64,000 nt of DNA from Seonamhaeicola sp. (lineage in GTDB: Bacteria > Bacteroidota > Bacteroidia > Flavobacteriales > Flavobacteriaceae), in NCBI RefSeq assembly GCF_028281565.1, contig NZ_JANQJQ010000047.1, forward strand, positions 124,001 to 188,000, in the 5' to 3' direction. Below the pieces are notes generated by a model that saw nothing but the letters and a program-made list of their open reading frames with translations, searched no databases and had not been told where the DNA came from. Shown here piece by piece: positions 7,637-17,045 of this stretch. Position 1 is the first letter of the stretch. Each line of letters begins with the position of its first letter. A program made the position numbers and the translations under genes.

Positions 7637-7918
7637 TTGATTCTGGAAGTGGCCATATTAAACATAAAAGAAGGATTGTCGGAAGCATTTGAGGCTAATT
7701 TTCAAAAAGCTGAGAAGATTATAGCGTCTATGAAAGGGTATGTGTCACATCAATTAAAAAAATGTATAGAACAAGAAGATAAATATATTTTACTGGTGCA
7801 TTGGGAAACTGTAGAAGACCATGAAATTGGATTTAGAAAATCAAAACAGTATAAGGAATGGAAAGCATTGTTACACCATTTTTATGATCCATTTCCAACG
7901 GTAGAGCATTATAAATAA
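7637..7918 (+). CDS. Small antibiotic-biosynthesis-monooxygenase (ABM) fold protein
   Basis: Ninety-three-residue dimeric alpha+beta barrel type protein. Features are the opening strand [11 protein letters not shown], a helix [22 protein letters not shown], the strand [18 protein letters not shown], and a C-terminal [13 protein letters not shown], all in the order of the ABM family. Members include quinol monooxygenases and heme-degrading enzymes, but many have no known reaction and none is assigned here. The only in-frame start is TTG. The gene sits between the two methionine synthase halves and its TAA shares a base with the next ATG, so the second half is probably translated by coupling from it. 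A link to methionine synthesis is inferred from position only. Confidence 0.75.
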   Translation: MILEVAILNIKEGLSEAFEANFQKAEKIIASMKGYVSHQLKKCIEQEDKYILLVHWETVEDHEIGFRKSKQYKEWKALLHHFYDPFPTVEHYK

Positions 7919-10590
7919 TGAAAGTTAAGCAAACAAAATACATGCGCTTATCAGGGTTAGAACCACTGATCCTGAACGAGAACAGCAATTTTATAAACAT
8001 TGGCGAACGTACCAATGTGGCCGGTTCCCGTAAATTCTTGCGTTTGATCAAGGAAGAGAAATTTGATGAAGCCTTAGATATAGCCCGTCATCAGGTAGAT
8101 GGTGGTGCACAGATTATCGACATCAATATGGACGACGGCCTTATTGACGGTAAAGAGGCTATGGTTAAATTCTTAAACCTGATTGCTGCCGAACCTGATA
8201 TTTGTCGTGTGCCGATTATGATAGACAGCTCCAAATGGGAGATCATTGAAGCCGGGCTTCAGGTGATTCAGGGGAAATGCGTGGTGAATTCTATCTCACT
8301 TAAAGAAGGTGAAGAGAAATTTATCTGGGAGGCTAAACAAATAAAGCGTTATGGAGCCGCGGTCATTGTGATGGCTTTTGATGAGGTTGGACAAGCGGAT
8401 AATTACGAGCGAAGAATTGAAATTGCCGAACGCTCCTATCGTGTTTTGGTGGATAAAGTAGGCTTTCCTTCCGAAGACATTATTTTCGATTTGAATGTAT
8501 TTCCGGTGGCAACCGGTATGGAGGAGCATCGTAAAAATGCCATTGATTTTATTGAAGCAACGCGCTGGGTGCGACAAAATTTAGAGAATGCCAGCGTAAG
8601 TGGTGGTGTCAGCAATGTGTCGTTTTCATTTAGAGGGAACAATGTAGTGCGTGAAGCTATGCACTCCGTATTCTTATATTATGCTATTCAGGCAGGGATG
8701 AATATGGGAATCGTAAACCCAACCATGTTGGAAGTATATGACGATATCCCCAAGGACCTGTTAGAGCATGTTGAAGATGTGATTCTGGATAGACGAGAGG
8801 ATGCTACGGAGCGTTTATTAGAGTTTGCAGAAACCGTAAAAGGCACAAAGGTTGAAAAGGCAGCTGATTTGTCCTGGCGTGAAAATCCATTACAAGATAG
8901 AATTACACATGCTTTGGTGAAAGGTATAGACGCTTTTATTGTTGAGGATGTTGAGGAAGCAAGACAAGAAGCTGAAAGACCTCTTGAAGTTATTGAAGGC
9001 CACTTAATGATTGGTATGAACGTAGTAGGTGATTTGTTTGGTGATGGGAAAATGTTCTTACCGCAGGTGGTGAAGTCGGCCCGGGTGATGAAAAAGGCAG
9101 TAGCTTATTTGAATCCGTTTATAGAGGCGGAAAAGTCGGAAGAACAACAGGCCTTAGGTAAAATATTAATGGCAACCGTAAAAGGGGATGTGCATGATAT
9201 TGGTAAAAATATTGTTAGTGTTGTGCTTGGTTGCAACAATTATGAGATAGTTGATTTAGGGGTGATGGTGCCACCTGAAAAAATTATTGAAGCTGCTAAA
9301 AAAGAGAATGTAGACGCTATTGGGTTATCTGGATTAATTACACCTTCATTAGATGAAATGGTGTATCTGGCCAAGGAAATGGAGCGCGAAAATATGGATA
9401 TTCCATTACTTATTGGTGGGGCTACAACATCTAAGGCACATACAGCGGTTAAGATTGATATCCAATACAAAAATGCCGTAGTTCATGTAAATGATGCCTC
9501 CAGAGCTGTAACTGTTGTTGGGGACTTGTTAAACAAACAAACGGTCAATGAATATGTCGCTAAGCTGAAGAAAGATTATGATGAATTTAGAACCAAATTT
9601 TTAAAGCGAGGTAAGGAGAAATCGTATATTTCAATTGGTGAAGCCAGAGCGCGTAAGTTTAAAATTGATTGGGATGCAGCAAACATAGTGAAGCCTAAAG
9701 AAATGGGTGTTCAAATGCTAAAACAATTAAGTTTAAAAGAGTTGTTGCCTTATATTGATTGGAGTCCGTTTTTTAGAAGCTGGGATTTACATGGTAAGTT
9801 CCCTGATATTTTAAAGGACGATGTAGTTGGTGAGCAGGCAACACAGTTGTATGACGATGCGCAAACCATGATCCGGGAAATTGTGGCCAAACAGTTGCTA
9901 AAACCTAAAGCAGTTTTTGGCTTGTTTGAAGCCAATACTATAAATGAAGATGATATTTCTGTTAAAAAGAAAGGGCAGGAAATAGCCATATTCAGAACCT
10001 TGCGACAGCAATTGAAGAAACGCGAAGGTGTTCCTAATCATGCCTTAGCTGATTTTGTGGCACCGGAAGATTCCGGTTTAACCGATTATATGGGGGCTTT
10101 TTGTGTGGGGATATTTGGAGCACAGGAATTAGCGGATAGCTATAAAGCCCAGGATGATGATTATAGTGCTATAATGGCTCAGGCCATAGCAGATCGATTT
10201 GCAGAAGCTTTTGCTGAATATTTACACAAGCAGGTAAGAACCAAACATTGGGGTTATGCCGAAGGAGAGGATCTAACTAACGAAGAGTTGATTAAGGAAA
10301 CCTATAAAGGTATTCGTCCGGCACCCGGTTATCCGGCGTGTCCTGATCATTTGGAGAAAGAAACCATTTGGGAATTGTTGGAGGTTGAAAAGATCATAGG
10401 CGTGATCTTAACCGAAAGTTTAGCGATGTGGCCGGCTGCGGCGGTTTCGGGGTACTATTTTGCTAATCCGGAAGCCAAATATTTCGGTTTAGGAAAAATA
10501 ACCGATGACCAGGTAACCGATTATGCCGAAAGAAAGGGCATCACAAAAGAGAAAGCCAGAAAGTGGTTGCATCCTAATTTGGCTGAATAG
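7918..10590 (+). CDS. metH: Methionine synthase, folate/B12/activation modules (split MetH, C-terminal part)
   Basis: Transfers methyl from methyltetrahydrofolate through cobalamin to homocysteine held by the partner protein. Domains in order: pterin-binding barrel ([14 protein letters not shown], about residues 25-280), B12 cap helices (to about 410), B12-binding fold with DVHDIGKN whose H426 is the lower cobalt ligand, and the SAM-dependent reactivation domain from about 560, with [12 protein letters not shown] near residue 800. The 890 residues equal full-length MetH minus its first domain. All domains are intact, so this is a working split enzyme, not a broken gene. It starts by a one-base stop/start overlap with the ABM-fold gene. 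Confidence 0.95.
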   Translation: MKVKQTKYMRLSGLEPLILNENSNFINIGERTNVAGSRKFLRLIKEEKFDEALDIARHQVDGGAQIIDINMDDGLIDGKEAMVKFLNLIAAEPDICRVPIMIDSSKWEIIEAGLQVIQGKCVVNSISLKEGEEKFIWEAKQIKRYGAAVIVMAFDEVGQADNYERRIEIAERSYRVLVDKVGFPSEDIIFDLNVFPVATGMEEHRKNAIDFIEATRWVRQNLENASVSGGVSNVSFSFRGNNVVREAMHSVFLYYAIQAGMNMGIVNPTMLEVYDDIPKDLLEHVEDVILDRREDATERLLEFAETVKGTKVEKAADLSWRENPLQDRITHALVKGIDAFIVEDVEEARQEAERPLEVIEGHLMIGMNVVGDLFGDGKMFLPQVVKSARVMKKAVAYLNPFIEAEKSEEQQALGKILMATVKGDVHDIGKNIVSVVLGCNNYEIVDLGVMVPPEKIIEAAKKENVDAIGLSGLITPSLDEMVYLAKEMERENMDIPLLIGGATTSKAHTAVKIDIQYKNAVVHVNDASRAVTVVGDLLNKQTVNEYVAKLKKDYDEFRTKFLKRGKEKSYISIGEARARKFKIDWDAANIVKPKEMGVQMLKQLSLKELLPYIDWSPFFRSWDLHGKFPDILKDDVVGEQATQLYDDAQTMIREIVAKQLLKPKAVFGLFEANTINEDDISVKKKGQEIAIFRTLRQQLKKREGVPNHALADFVAPEDSGLTDYMGAFCVGIFGAQELADSYKAQDDDYSAIMAQAIADRFAEAFAEYLHKQVRTKHWGYAEGEDLTNEELIKETYKGIRPAPGYPACPDHLEKETIWELLEVEKIIGVILTESLAMWPAAAVSGYYFANPEAKYFGLGKITDDQVTDYAERKGITKEKARKWLHPNLAE

Positions 10591-10638
10591 CTTGCGTTAG
10601 CGATTGTACCGGCATCCTTTTTTGAAGAAAAAGATATA

Positions 10639-10669
10639 GGGAAAAGCGCGACCCCTTAGGGTAACGCCC
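10639..10669. repeat. Intergenic repeat, GGGCrTTACCC-AAGGGGTCG family, copy 1 (minus orientation)
   Basis: Read on the minus strand it begins GGGCGTTACCCTAAGGGG and continues TCGCGCTTTT. A second copy is at 31869. It lies between metH and metF beside another repeat family. Confidence 0.65.
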
Positions 10670-10684
10670 AAAAAAAATATTGAA

Positions 10685-10711
10685 GAGATTCTCGCCTTCG
10701 CGGGAATGACA
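10685..10711. repeat. Intergenic repeat, AGATTCCCGC-GGGAATGAC family, copy 1
   Basis: GAGATTCTCGCCTTCGCGGG followed by AATGAC. The reverse-complement copy is at 33134-33158. It is a short hairpin-forming repeat just upstream of metF. Confidence 0.65.
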
Positions 10712-10721
10712 AAAACGAGTT

Positions 10722-11675
10722 ATGAAAGTAACAGACCATATAAAAGAAGCCAACGGAAAGACCTTGTTTTCGTTTGAGATTGTAACACCTGTAAAAGGAA
10801 AAAATATCCAGGATTTGTATAATAATATTGATCCGTTAATGGAGTTTAATCCGCCGTTTATTGATGTGACCACCTCAAGGGAAGAGTATGTTTATGTTGA
10901 AAAAGACGGACTTTTAGACAGGAAAACCATTAGAAAGCGCCCGGGGACTTTAGGGATTTCGGTATCGTTGAAGCACAAGTACGATATTGATCCGGTACCG
11001 CATTTGATTTGTGGAGGCTTCACAAAGGAAGAGACCGAATATATGTTGGTGGATTGCCATTATTTGGAGATTGATAATGTGGTGGCTTTACGAGGCGATG
11101 CCATGAAACATCAGAAGTATTTTGAACCAACAAAGGGCGGGCACAGATATGCCTGTGAACTGGTATCTCAAATTAATGATTTGAATCATGGAAAGTTCCT
11201 GCATGAGGAAAACACTACCGAGTTTAAAACCGATTTTTGTATTGGTGTGGCGGGCTATCCTGAAAAACACATGGAAGCTCCCTCTTTACAAACCGATTTA
11301 AAACGATTAAAAGAAAAAGTGGATGCGGGAGCCGATTATGTGGTCACCCAAATGTTTTTTGATAACTCCAAATACTTTGAGTTTGTAAAACTGGCCAAAG
11401 AAGCGGGGATTGATATTCCCATTATTCCGGGAATAAAGCCATTGGCTGTGAAACGTCATTTACAAATGTTACCGCATGTGTTTAGTATTGACCTACCGGA
11501 AGCATTAGTTGAGGAGGTTGAAAAGTGTAAAGATAATAAGGCTGTAAGACAAGTGGGTATTGAATGGGCCATTCAGCAATCTAAAGAGCTTAGAGATTTT
11601 GGAGTGCCTGTTTTGCACTACTATTCTATGGGCAAAAGTGATAATGTTAAGGCTATAGCTTCAGCATTGTTTTAA
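10722..11675 (+). CDS. metF: 5,10-methylenetetrahydrofolate reductase
   Basis: FAD-dependent reduction of methylene-THF to methyl-THF, the methyl donor for methionine synthase upstream. The opening FSFEIVTPVKGKN and ENxLV-type segment DNVVALRGDA are typical of the family. So are the central YVVTQMFFDNSKYFEFV and the IPIIPGIKPL strand. Length of 317 residues is that of bacterial MetF without a regulatory domain. It follows the methionine synthase genes in the same direction after about 130 bases filled with repeats, so it may be read from the same riboswitch-controlled transcript or from its own promoter. Confidence 0.93.
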   Translation: MKVTDHIKEANGKTLFSFEIVTPVKGKNIQDLYNNIDPLMEFNPPFIDVTTSREEYVYVEKDGLLDRKTIRKRPGTLGISVSLKHKYDIDPVPHLICGGFTKEETEYMLVDCHYLEIDNVVALRGDAMKHQKYFEPTKGGHRYACELVSQINDLNHGKFLHEENTTEFKTDFCIGVAGYPEKHMEAPSLQTDLKRLKEKVDAGADYVVTQMFFDNSKYFEFVKLAKEAGIDIPIIPGIKPLAVKRHLQMLPHVFSIDLPEALVEEVEKCKDNKAVRQVGIEWAIQQSKELRDFGVPVLHYYSMGKSDNVKAIASALF

Positions 11676-11693
11676 CTTAATATATTACTTTTG
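11667..11693 (+). promoter_or_regulatory. Promoter of the PagL-like gene
   Basis: TTG at 11667-11669 and TACTTTTG at 11686-11693 match the Bacteroidota -33/-7 elements with a 16-base spacer. The start codon is 19 bases after the -7 box. Confidence 0.55.
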
Positions 11694-11712
11694 CGGTATA
11701 AGTATACCCTTA

Positions 11713-12810
11713 ATGAAGCGTTTTTTAACCTGCTTTTTAATTGTTGTTTGTGGTATTTCCTATGCTCAGGAAAAGCAGAATACTTCCTATTTTGACATTA
11801 ATTATTTCAAGGGGAATATAGCACTTCATAACAATGATATCCTGCATTTAATTCAGGGACATCCGGAAGGTGCTATTCTAAGCTGGAATAAGAAAACGTT
11901 TGGTTATAAAGCCTGGGAACAACGTTATAATTATCCTGATTACGGTGTGTCTTTTGCCTACCAAAATCTAAAGAATGATGTGCTGGGCAACAATTATTCG
12001 CTTTACGCTCATTATAATTTCTATTTTTTTAAAAGACATTTAATGATGCGTGTAGGGCAGGGTATAGCGTTAACCACTAATCCGTATGACAGAGAAACCA
12101 ATTTCAGGAATAATGCCTTTGGAACCCGTTTAATGAGCAGTACTTATGTGATGCTCAATTACAAAAAGGAACGTATTTTTGATAGGTTTGGTTTACAAGG
12201 CGGATTGTCTTTTATCCATTATTCCAACGCCAATGTTAAGGCACCTAATACCAGTATTAATTCAGTGACATTAAATTTGGGCGTAACCTATAGTCTTGAA
12301 GATGAAGATCCGGAATATCAATACACTTTAGAAGAAAACGATAATAGGTTTACAGAGCCTGTAAGGTATAATCTGGTATTTAGAAGTGGTGTTAATGAAA
12401 GTGATGTTGTGGGTAGCGGGCAGTTTCCATTTTATGTGGTTTCTGCTTATGCCGATAAGCGTATCAATATAAAAAGCTCACTGCAATTGGGGACCGATGT
12501 GTTCTTTTCAAACTTTTTAAAAGAATTCATTTATTACAGGAGTGTGGCTTTTCCGGGGGATAATTTATCCGGAGATGAGGATTTTAAACGTGTCGGGGTG
12601 TTTGCAGGTCATGAGTTGTTTGTAAACAGAATGAGTTTGGTAACCCAGTTGGGATATTATGTATATTATCCGTTTGATTTTGAAGGGAGAACCTATGTGA
12701 GAGTGGGTTTGAAACGTTATTTTGGAAATAAGTGGTTTGGGGCATTGACTTTAAAGTCGCATGCATTTAAAGCGGAAGCTGTTGAATTTGGAATAGGAAT
12801 AAGATTGTGA
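11713..12810 (+). CDS. PagL-like lipid A deacylase / acyloxyacyl hydrolase family outer-membrane protein
   Basis: Predicted outer-membrane beta-barrel enzyme removing an acyl chain from lipid A. A signal peptide (MKRFLTCFLIVVCGISYAQ) opens the protein. The PagL signature FIHYSNANVKAPNTSIN carries the catalytic His169-x-Ser171, followed by the expected Asn-Ala. Alternating aromatic strands (YSLYAHYNFYFF, RFGLQGGLSFIHY) fit a barrel, and the protein ends on an aromatic-poor beta strand. At 365 residues it is longer than Pseudomonas PagL, as in many Bacteroidota homologues; the second half holds further barrel-like strands. Its TGA overlaps the GTG start of the lipoprotein gene that follows. Confidence 0.75.
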   Translation: MKRFLTCFLIVVCGISYAQEKQNTSYFDINYFKGNIALHNNDILHLIQGHPEGAILSWNKKTFGYKAWEQRYNYPDYGVSFAYQNLKNDVLGNNYSLYAHYNFYFFKRHLMMRVGQGIALTTNPYDRETNFRNNAFGTRLMSSTYVMLNYKKERIFDRFGLQGGLSFIHYSNANVKAPNTSINSVTLNLGVTYSLEDEDPEYQYTLEENDNRFTEPVRYNLVFRSGVNESDVVGSGQFPFYVVSAYADKRINIKSSLQLGTDVFFSNFLKEFIYYRSVAFPGDNLSGDEDFKRVGVFAGHELFVNRMSLVTQLGYYVYYPFDFEGRTYVRVGLKRYFGNKWFGALTLKSHAFKAEAVEFGIGIRL

Positions 12811-13553
12811 AAAAACTACAGTACATAGTAATAGCATTTCTGATGTTTACTTGCGATGGCGAGCATGCCAATGACTGCTTTCAAAAAACAGGAGCCATTA
12901 TGCAACAGGAAGTAGCGGTTGATCCTTTTGATAAAATACTGGTCAATAGAGATATTGAATTGATAATAAAGGAAGATGCCACTCAAAAAGTGATTATTGA
13001 AACGGGTAAGAATCTATTAAATGATGTAACGGCTAAAACAGTTGATAGTCAGTTGATATTAACCGATAACAATACCTGCAATTTTGTGCGTGATTATGGT
13101 GTTACAAAAGTGTTTGTTACGTCCCCCAATATTACGGAAATAAGAAGCTCAACTCAATATGATATAAGTTCTGATGGTGTTTTAACCTATCCTAACTTAA
13201 CCATTTTGTCTGAAGATTTTAATGCTCCCGATACTTTTACCAACGGGAATTTTAGGTTACAAATTAATAACGATACGTTTAGATTAGTTTTTAACAATTT
13301 ATCTAATTGCTCTATATCCGGTAATACCAATAATTTGCAGGTGACTTTTGCGTCGGGTAACGGGCGTTTTGAAGGAGAAAACCTCCTAGCTCAAAATATA
13401 AACTTATGGCATCGCGGCACTAATGATATGATTGTAAATCCGCAACAATCCATTCAGGGAACTATCAGTAGTGTTGGCAATGTGATCTCTAAAAACCAAC
13501 CTCCTACGGTTAATGTTGAGGCGCTTTATAAGGGCCGTTTAATTTTTGAATAA
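12807..13553 (+). CDS. GIN-domain (DUF2807) lipoprotein
   Basis: Exported lipoprotein: the hydrophobic N-terminus ends in the lipobox-like FLMFTC at residues 12-17, so the mature protein would start at Cys17. The rest is a repetitive beta-rich GIN/auto-transporter adhesin-like fold: VDPFDKILVNRDIELII, then LNDVTAKTVDSQLIL and VFVTSPNITEIRSS, with a strand about every 20 residues. GIN-domain proteins are abundant in Bacteroidota and mostly lack a known function. It uses a GTG start overlapping the stop of the PagL-like gene and ends 15 bases inside the convergent ackA, so it has no separate terminator. Confidence 0.75.
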   Translation: MKKLQYIVIAFLMFTCDGEHANDCFQKTGAIMQQEVAVDPFDKILVNRDIELIIKEDATQKVIIETGKNLLNDVTAKTVDSQLILTDNNTCNFVRDYGVTKVFVTSPNITEIRSSTQYDISSDGVLTYPNLTILSEDFNAPDTFTNGNFRLQINNDTFRLVFNNLSNCSISGNTNNLQVTFASGNGRFEGENLLAQNINLWHRGTNDMIVNPQQSIQGTISSVGNVISKNQPPTVNVEALYKGRLIFE

Positions 13554-14726
13554 AGCGACCGACTGTTTCGCAATTTCCAGTTCTTCATTGGTAGGGATCA
13601 CTAAAATTTTTACCAGCGCCAAATCCTTATTAACTTCTCTGATCTCGCTTGAGCGTATAGTATTCTTTTCAGTATCCAATTCAATACCTAAGTAATCCAT
13701 GTCTTTACAAATACGTTCACGCATACTTGCCGAATTTTCTCCAATACCGGCTGTAAATACGATGGCATCCAATCCGTTCATAATGGCTGCATAACTACCG
13801 ATGTATTTTTTAATTCGGTAAGCATTCATGTCTAAAGCCAGCAAACATGCTTTGTTGCCTTTAGCAGCTTCCGCTTCAATTTCACGTAAATCGCTAAAAC
13901 CGGTTAGCCCCAACATACCGCTTTGCTTTTGAAGCATATTATTGATGTCTTTCAATTCAAAACCATGGCGTTCGGCCAAATGGAATATAATAGCAGGATC
14001 TACATCACCAGAACGCGTTCCCATGATCAATCCGCTAACGGGTGAGAACCCCAGGGTATGATCTATACTTTTGCCATTTTTTACAGCTGTCATACTGCAA
14101 CCGTTCCCTAAATGAATGGTGATGATTTTTGAATCTTGTTTCCCCAGGAATTCATTCGCCTTTTCAGACACGTATTTATGGCTGGTGCCATGAAATCCGT
14201 ATAAACGGATATGGTGCTTATCTAAGTATTCATTTGGAATGGCATATTTATAGGCATGTTCAGGAATGGATTGATGAAATGCCGTGTCAAATACGGCCAC
14301 CTGCTCGGCATTTTTAAAAACTTCCTCGGCTACTTCTATACCTTCTAAATTAGGCGGGTTGTGCAATGGAGCCAATGAGGATAAGGCCTTTATCTTGTCT
14401 TTAACTGCATCGGTAATAACCGTTGTATTACTAAAATGCTTACCGCCATGAACCACCCTGTGGCCTACAATGGTGATATCATCAGGAGATTGAATAACCC
14501 CGGTTTTAGCGTCTAAAAGCTGTTCTGCTACTAATTTGAGTCCTTGTTTGTGGTTTTTAACAGGCGCTACTTTCTCGATGGATTCACCATTTGATTTAAA
14601 CTTAAAAATGGCATCTTCAAAACCTATACGTTCAATTTGACCGGAACAAATAATACGTTCTTCAGGCATTGAGAACAGTTGGAATTTTAAAGACGAACTA
14701 CCTGAATTTAATACGAGTACTTGCAT
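13539..14726 (-). CDS. ackA: Acetate kinase
   Basis: Converts acetyl phosphate and ADP to acetate and ATP. The protein opens with the family motif LVLNSGSSSLKFQL (residues 3-16). Also visible are HRVVHGG, the phosphate loop HLGNGCSMTAV, GFSPVSGLIMGTRSGDVDP and the C-terminal FTAGIGENS. Full length at 395 residues. It lies two bases after pta in the same direction, the usual pta-ackA acetate operon. Its 3' end overlaps the convergent GIN lipoprotein gene by 15 bases. Confidence 0.97.
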   Translation of the reverse strand: MQVLVLNSGSSSLKFQLFSMPEERIICSGQIERIGFEDAIFKFKSNGESIEKVAPVKNHKQGLKLVAEQLLDAKTGVIQSPDDITIVGHRVVHGGKHFSNTTVITDAVKDKIKALSSLAPLHNPPNLEGIEVAEEVFKNAEQVAVFDTAFHQSIPEHAYKYAIPNEYLDKHHIRLYGFHGTSHKYVSEKANEFLGKQDSKIITIHLGNGCSMTAVKNGKSIDHTLGFSPVSGLIMGTRSGDVDPAIIFHLAERHGFELKDINNMLQKQSGMLGLTGFSDLREIEAEAAKGNKACLLALDMNAYRIKKYIGSYAAIMNGLDAIVFTAGIGENSASMRERICKDMDYLGIELDTEKNTIRSSEIREVNKDLALVKILVIPTNEELEIAKQSVALFKN

Positions 14727-14728
14727 GA

Positions 14729-16819
14729 TTACAGTTCTTGGGCCTGAATGGCAGTTATTATTACGGTGCTGTATATATCATCGGAAGTACAACCTCTACT
14801 TAGATCGTTAACCGGTTTGTTTAAACCTTGCAGCATTGGGCCTATTGCTAAAGCTCCGGTTTCTCGTTGTACTGCTTTATAGGTATTATTTCCTGTATTT
14901 AAATCCGGAAAGATCAAAACACTGGCTTCGCCAGCCACTTCTGAATCCGGTAATTTACTTTTACCAATGCGTTTGTCTACAGCAGCATCATACTGAATAG
15001 GGCCTTCTATTTTTAGATCAGGTGCTATGCCTTTTGCAATTTCCGTGGCTTTTCTAACTTTATCTACATCTTCACCTTTACCTGAGGCTCCTGACGAATA
15101 GGATAACATAGCGACCTTAGGTTCAACTCCAAAATTTTTGGCTGTTCGAGCTGAAGAAATGGCTATTTCAGCCAATTGTTCTGCATTAGGGTTCGGGTTG
15201 ATGGCACAATCACCAAAAATAGATACCCGATCTTCCAAACACATAAAGAATACGGAAGAAACAATTTTACATCCGGGTTTTGTTTTAATGAACTGAAGCG
15301 CAGGACGCAAGGTGTGTTGCGTAGTATGTGCGGCTCCCGAAACCATACCGTCGGCATGCCCTTTGTGAATCATCATGGTTCCAAAATAAGATACGTCGGA
15401 AATCATATCCTGAGCCATTTGTTTGTTTACACCTTTGTGTTTTCTAAGCTCGTACAGTGTATCTACATAATCGTCAAAATGTTCGGATTCCGTAGGGAAC
15501 ACGGTGTTTACATCATTCAAGTCTAAAGGAATATCATATTGTTCAATACGCGCTTGAATTTTTTCACGTTCACCAATTAAAGTGATGTCAACCACCTGAG
15601 AGTTTACCAATCTTGCCGTAGCTCTTAGTATACGCTCGTCATAACCTTCCGGTAAAACAATATGTTTTTTGTCTTTTAAGGCGCTTTGTAACAGGTTGTA
15701 CTGGAACATTCTTGGAGTAAAAATATCAGACTGGAAGGTAATCAATCGTTCTGCCAGCTTATCAGTATCTACATGCTTTTCGAATGTAGAAATTGAAGTT
15801 CTGATTTTTTCCGAATTCTCAGCGTAGATTCTGGATTTTACTTTTCCAATAGCATTGGCAACTGAAAATGTACCACCACTGGTACTAATAACAGGAACCA
15901 CACTTGAAAGTCCTTCAATTAATTTCAAGATCGACTCTTCAGGAAGCAAACCGCCGGTTAAAACAATACCTGAGATTTTTGGGTAATTTTTAGAGATATT
16001 GGCCTGTAATGCCCCCAATATAATGTCTGCCCTGTCACCGGAAGTGATTACCAATGAGCCGTCCCTTAGTTTAGTCAGGTAATTTCGTAGTTGCATGGTG
16101 CCAACTCCAAAATTCTCCACCTGATTATTGATCATATCTTTTCCAAACAGGACTTTGGCATCAAGTGCTCTGACAATTTCTTTTAAAGTCGGGCTTGCCA
16201 GACTTCTTATTTTAGGAATGACCGTTATATCGGTATCGCCGTTAATACGTTTTTGAAGCTGCAATTTTAAAGTGTCAACATCATCTTCATCCACCTTATT
16301 GGTCATAATGGAAAGCACATCCACCTCTTCCTTAAAGGTGTCATGGGCTAACTGCACACTATCAACAATTTCCTTTTTCTTTTTGCCATCACCGTGTAAA
16401 ACAATAATAACGGGTAATCCCAGATTTTTCGATATCAGCATATTGATATCTAATTCCAGGCTGGAGTTTTCATGAGAGAAATCCGTACCTTCAACTAAGA
16501 CCAGATCAAAACGTTCTTCCAAACGCTTATATTTTTTAATGATCTCATCAATAACATCACCGGACTTTCCCTGATTGTATAAGTCTAATACCTCGCTTCT
16601 GGTATAGGCGAATGTTTTTTTGTAATTGATATCAATATCGAAGTGGGAAATTACCGTGCTAATATGGTTGTCCATTTCTCCGGCTTCAACATCTTCAATA
16701 ATGGGTCTGAAGTAACCCACTTTAGCAGTTTTACCTAAAAGCATACGCATTAGGCCAAGAACCACTACCGATTTGCCACTATTGGGTTCTATGGTAGCGA
16801 CATAAATTCCTTTGCTCAT
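14729..16819 (-). CDS. pta: Phosphate acetyltransferase, long form
   Basis: Interconverts acetyl-CoA and acetyl phosphate. Three parts: an N-terminal P-loop-like BioD/CobB-type domain (EPNSGKSVVVLGLMRML, residues 7-23), a central DRTGG-type domain around residues 220-330, and the catalytic PTA domain from about 375 (ALKDKKHIVLPEGYDERIL to the C-terminus, with GMVSGAAHTT and MLSYSSGASGKGEDV). The 696 residues match the long enteric-type enzyme. It is first in the operon with ackA. The probable promoter is TATCTTTG on the minus strand, and a perfect palindrome lies about 150 bases upstream. Confidence 0.97.
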   Translation of the reverse strand: MSKGIYVATIEPNSGKSVVVLGLMRMLLGKTAKVGYFRPIIEDVEAGEMDNHISTVISHFDIDINYKKTFAYTRSEVLDLYNQGKSGDVIDEIIKKYKRLEERFDLVLVEGTDFSHENSSLELDINMLISKNLGLPVIIVLHGDGKKKKEIVDSVQLAHDTFKEEVDVLSIMTNKVDEDDVDTLKLQLQKRINGDTDITVIPKIRSLASPTLKEIVRALDAKVLFGKDMINNQVENFGVGTMQLRNYLTKLRDGSLVITSGDRADIILGALQANISKNYPKISGIVLTGGLLPEESILKLIEGLSSVVPVISTSGGTFSVANAIGKVKSRIYAENSEKIRTSISTFEKHVDTDKLAERLITFQSDIFTPRMFQYNLLQSALKDKKHIVLPEGYDERILRATARLVNSQVVDITLIGEREKIQARIEQYDIPLDLNDVNTVFPTESEHFDDYVDTLYELRKHKGVNKQMAQDMISDVSYFGTMMIHKGHADGMVSGAAHTTQHTLRPALQFIKTKPGCKIVSSVFFMCLEDRVSIFGDCAINPNPNAEQLAEIAISSARTAKNFGVEPKVAMLSYSSGASGKGEDVDKVRKATEIAKGIAPDLKIEGPIQYDAAVDKRIGKSKLPDSEVAGEASVLIFPDLNTGNNTYKAVQRETGALAIGPMLQGLNKPVNDLSRGCTSDDIYSTVIITAIQAQEL

Positions 16820-16839
16820 TATACCTGTTTGTTGTTGTA

Positions 16840-16847
16840 CAAAGATA
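16840..16847 (-). promoter_or_regulatory. Promoter -7 element of pta-ackA
   Basis: TATCTTTG on the minus strand fits TAnnTTTG and ends 20 bases before the pta ATG. No clear -33 TTG was found. Confidence 0.5.
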
Positions 16848-16969
16848 CTCTATTACACATTTATTAATTAAGTATCTCCCCTATTTAATTTAAATTTAAT
16901 ACGGTACAAAATTAATACGCCATTATTGTTGTAAAGATGATATTTGTCATGGTTTTTTTATAAATCACA

Positions 16970-16987
16970 AAATTGGTTAACCAATTT
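16970..16987. promoter_or_regulatory. Perfect 18-base palindrome upstream of pta-ackA
   Basis: AAATTGGTT/AACCAATTT with no spacer, between the gldA stop and the pta promoter. The TTGGT-N2-ACCAA core resembles operators of FadR-subfamily GntR regulators. It is about 120 bases upstream of the predicted -7 box, so a remote activator or a gldA 3' element are both possible. No GntR gene is in the window. Confidence 0.45.
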
Positions 16988-17045
16988 AAAGCAATAGTTA
17001 CTTCTAAAAAGAGATTTATATAATTTAATGTAAAAATGAGGTTAT

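Noticed and set aside
6581-10590. Methionine synthase broken by a frameshift
   Set aside because: Both parts are complete domain sets with proper ends and an independent intact gene between them; the split is a known arrangement in Flavobacteriia.
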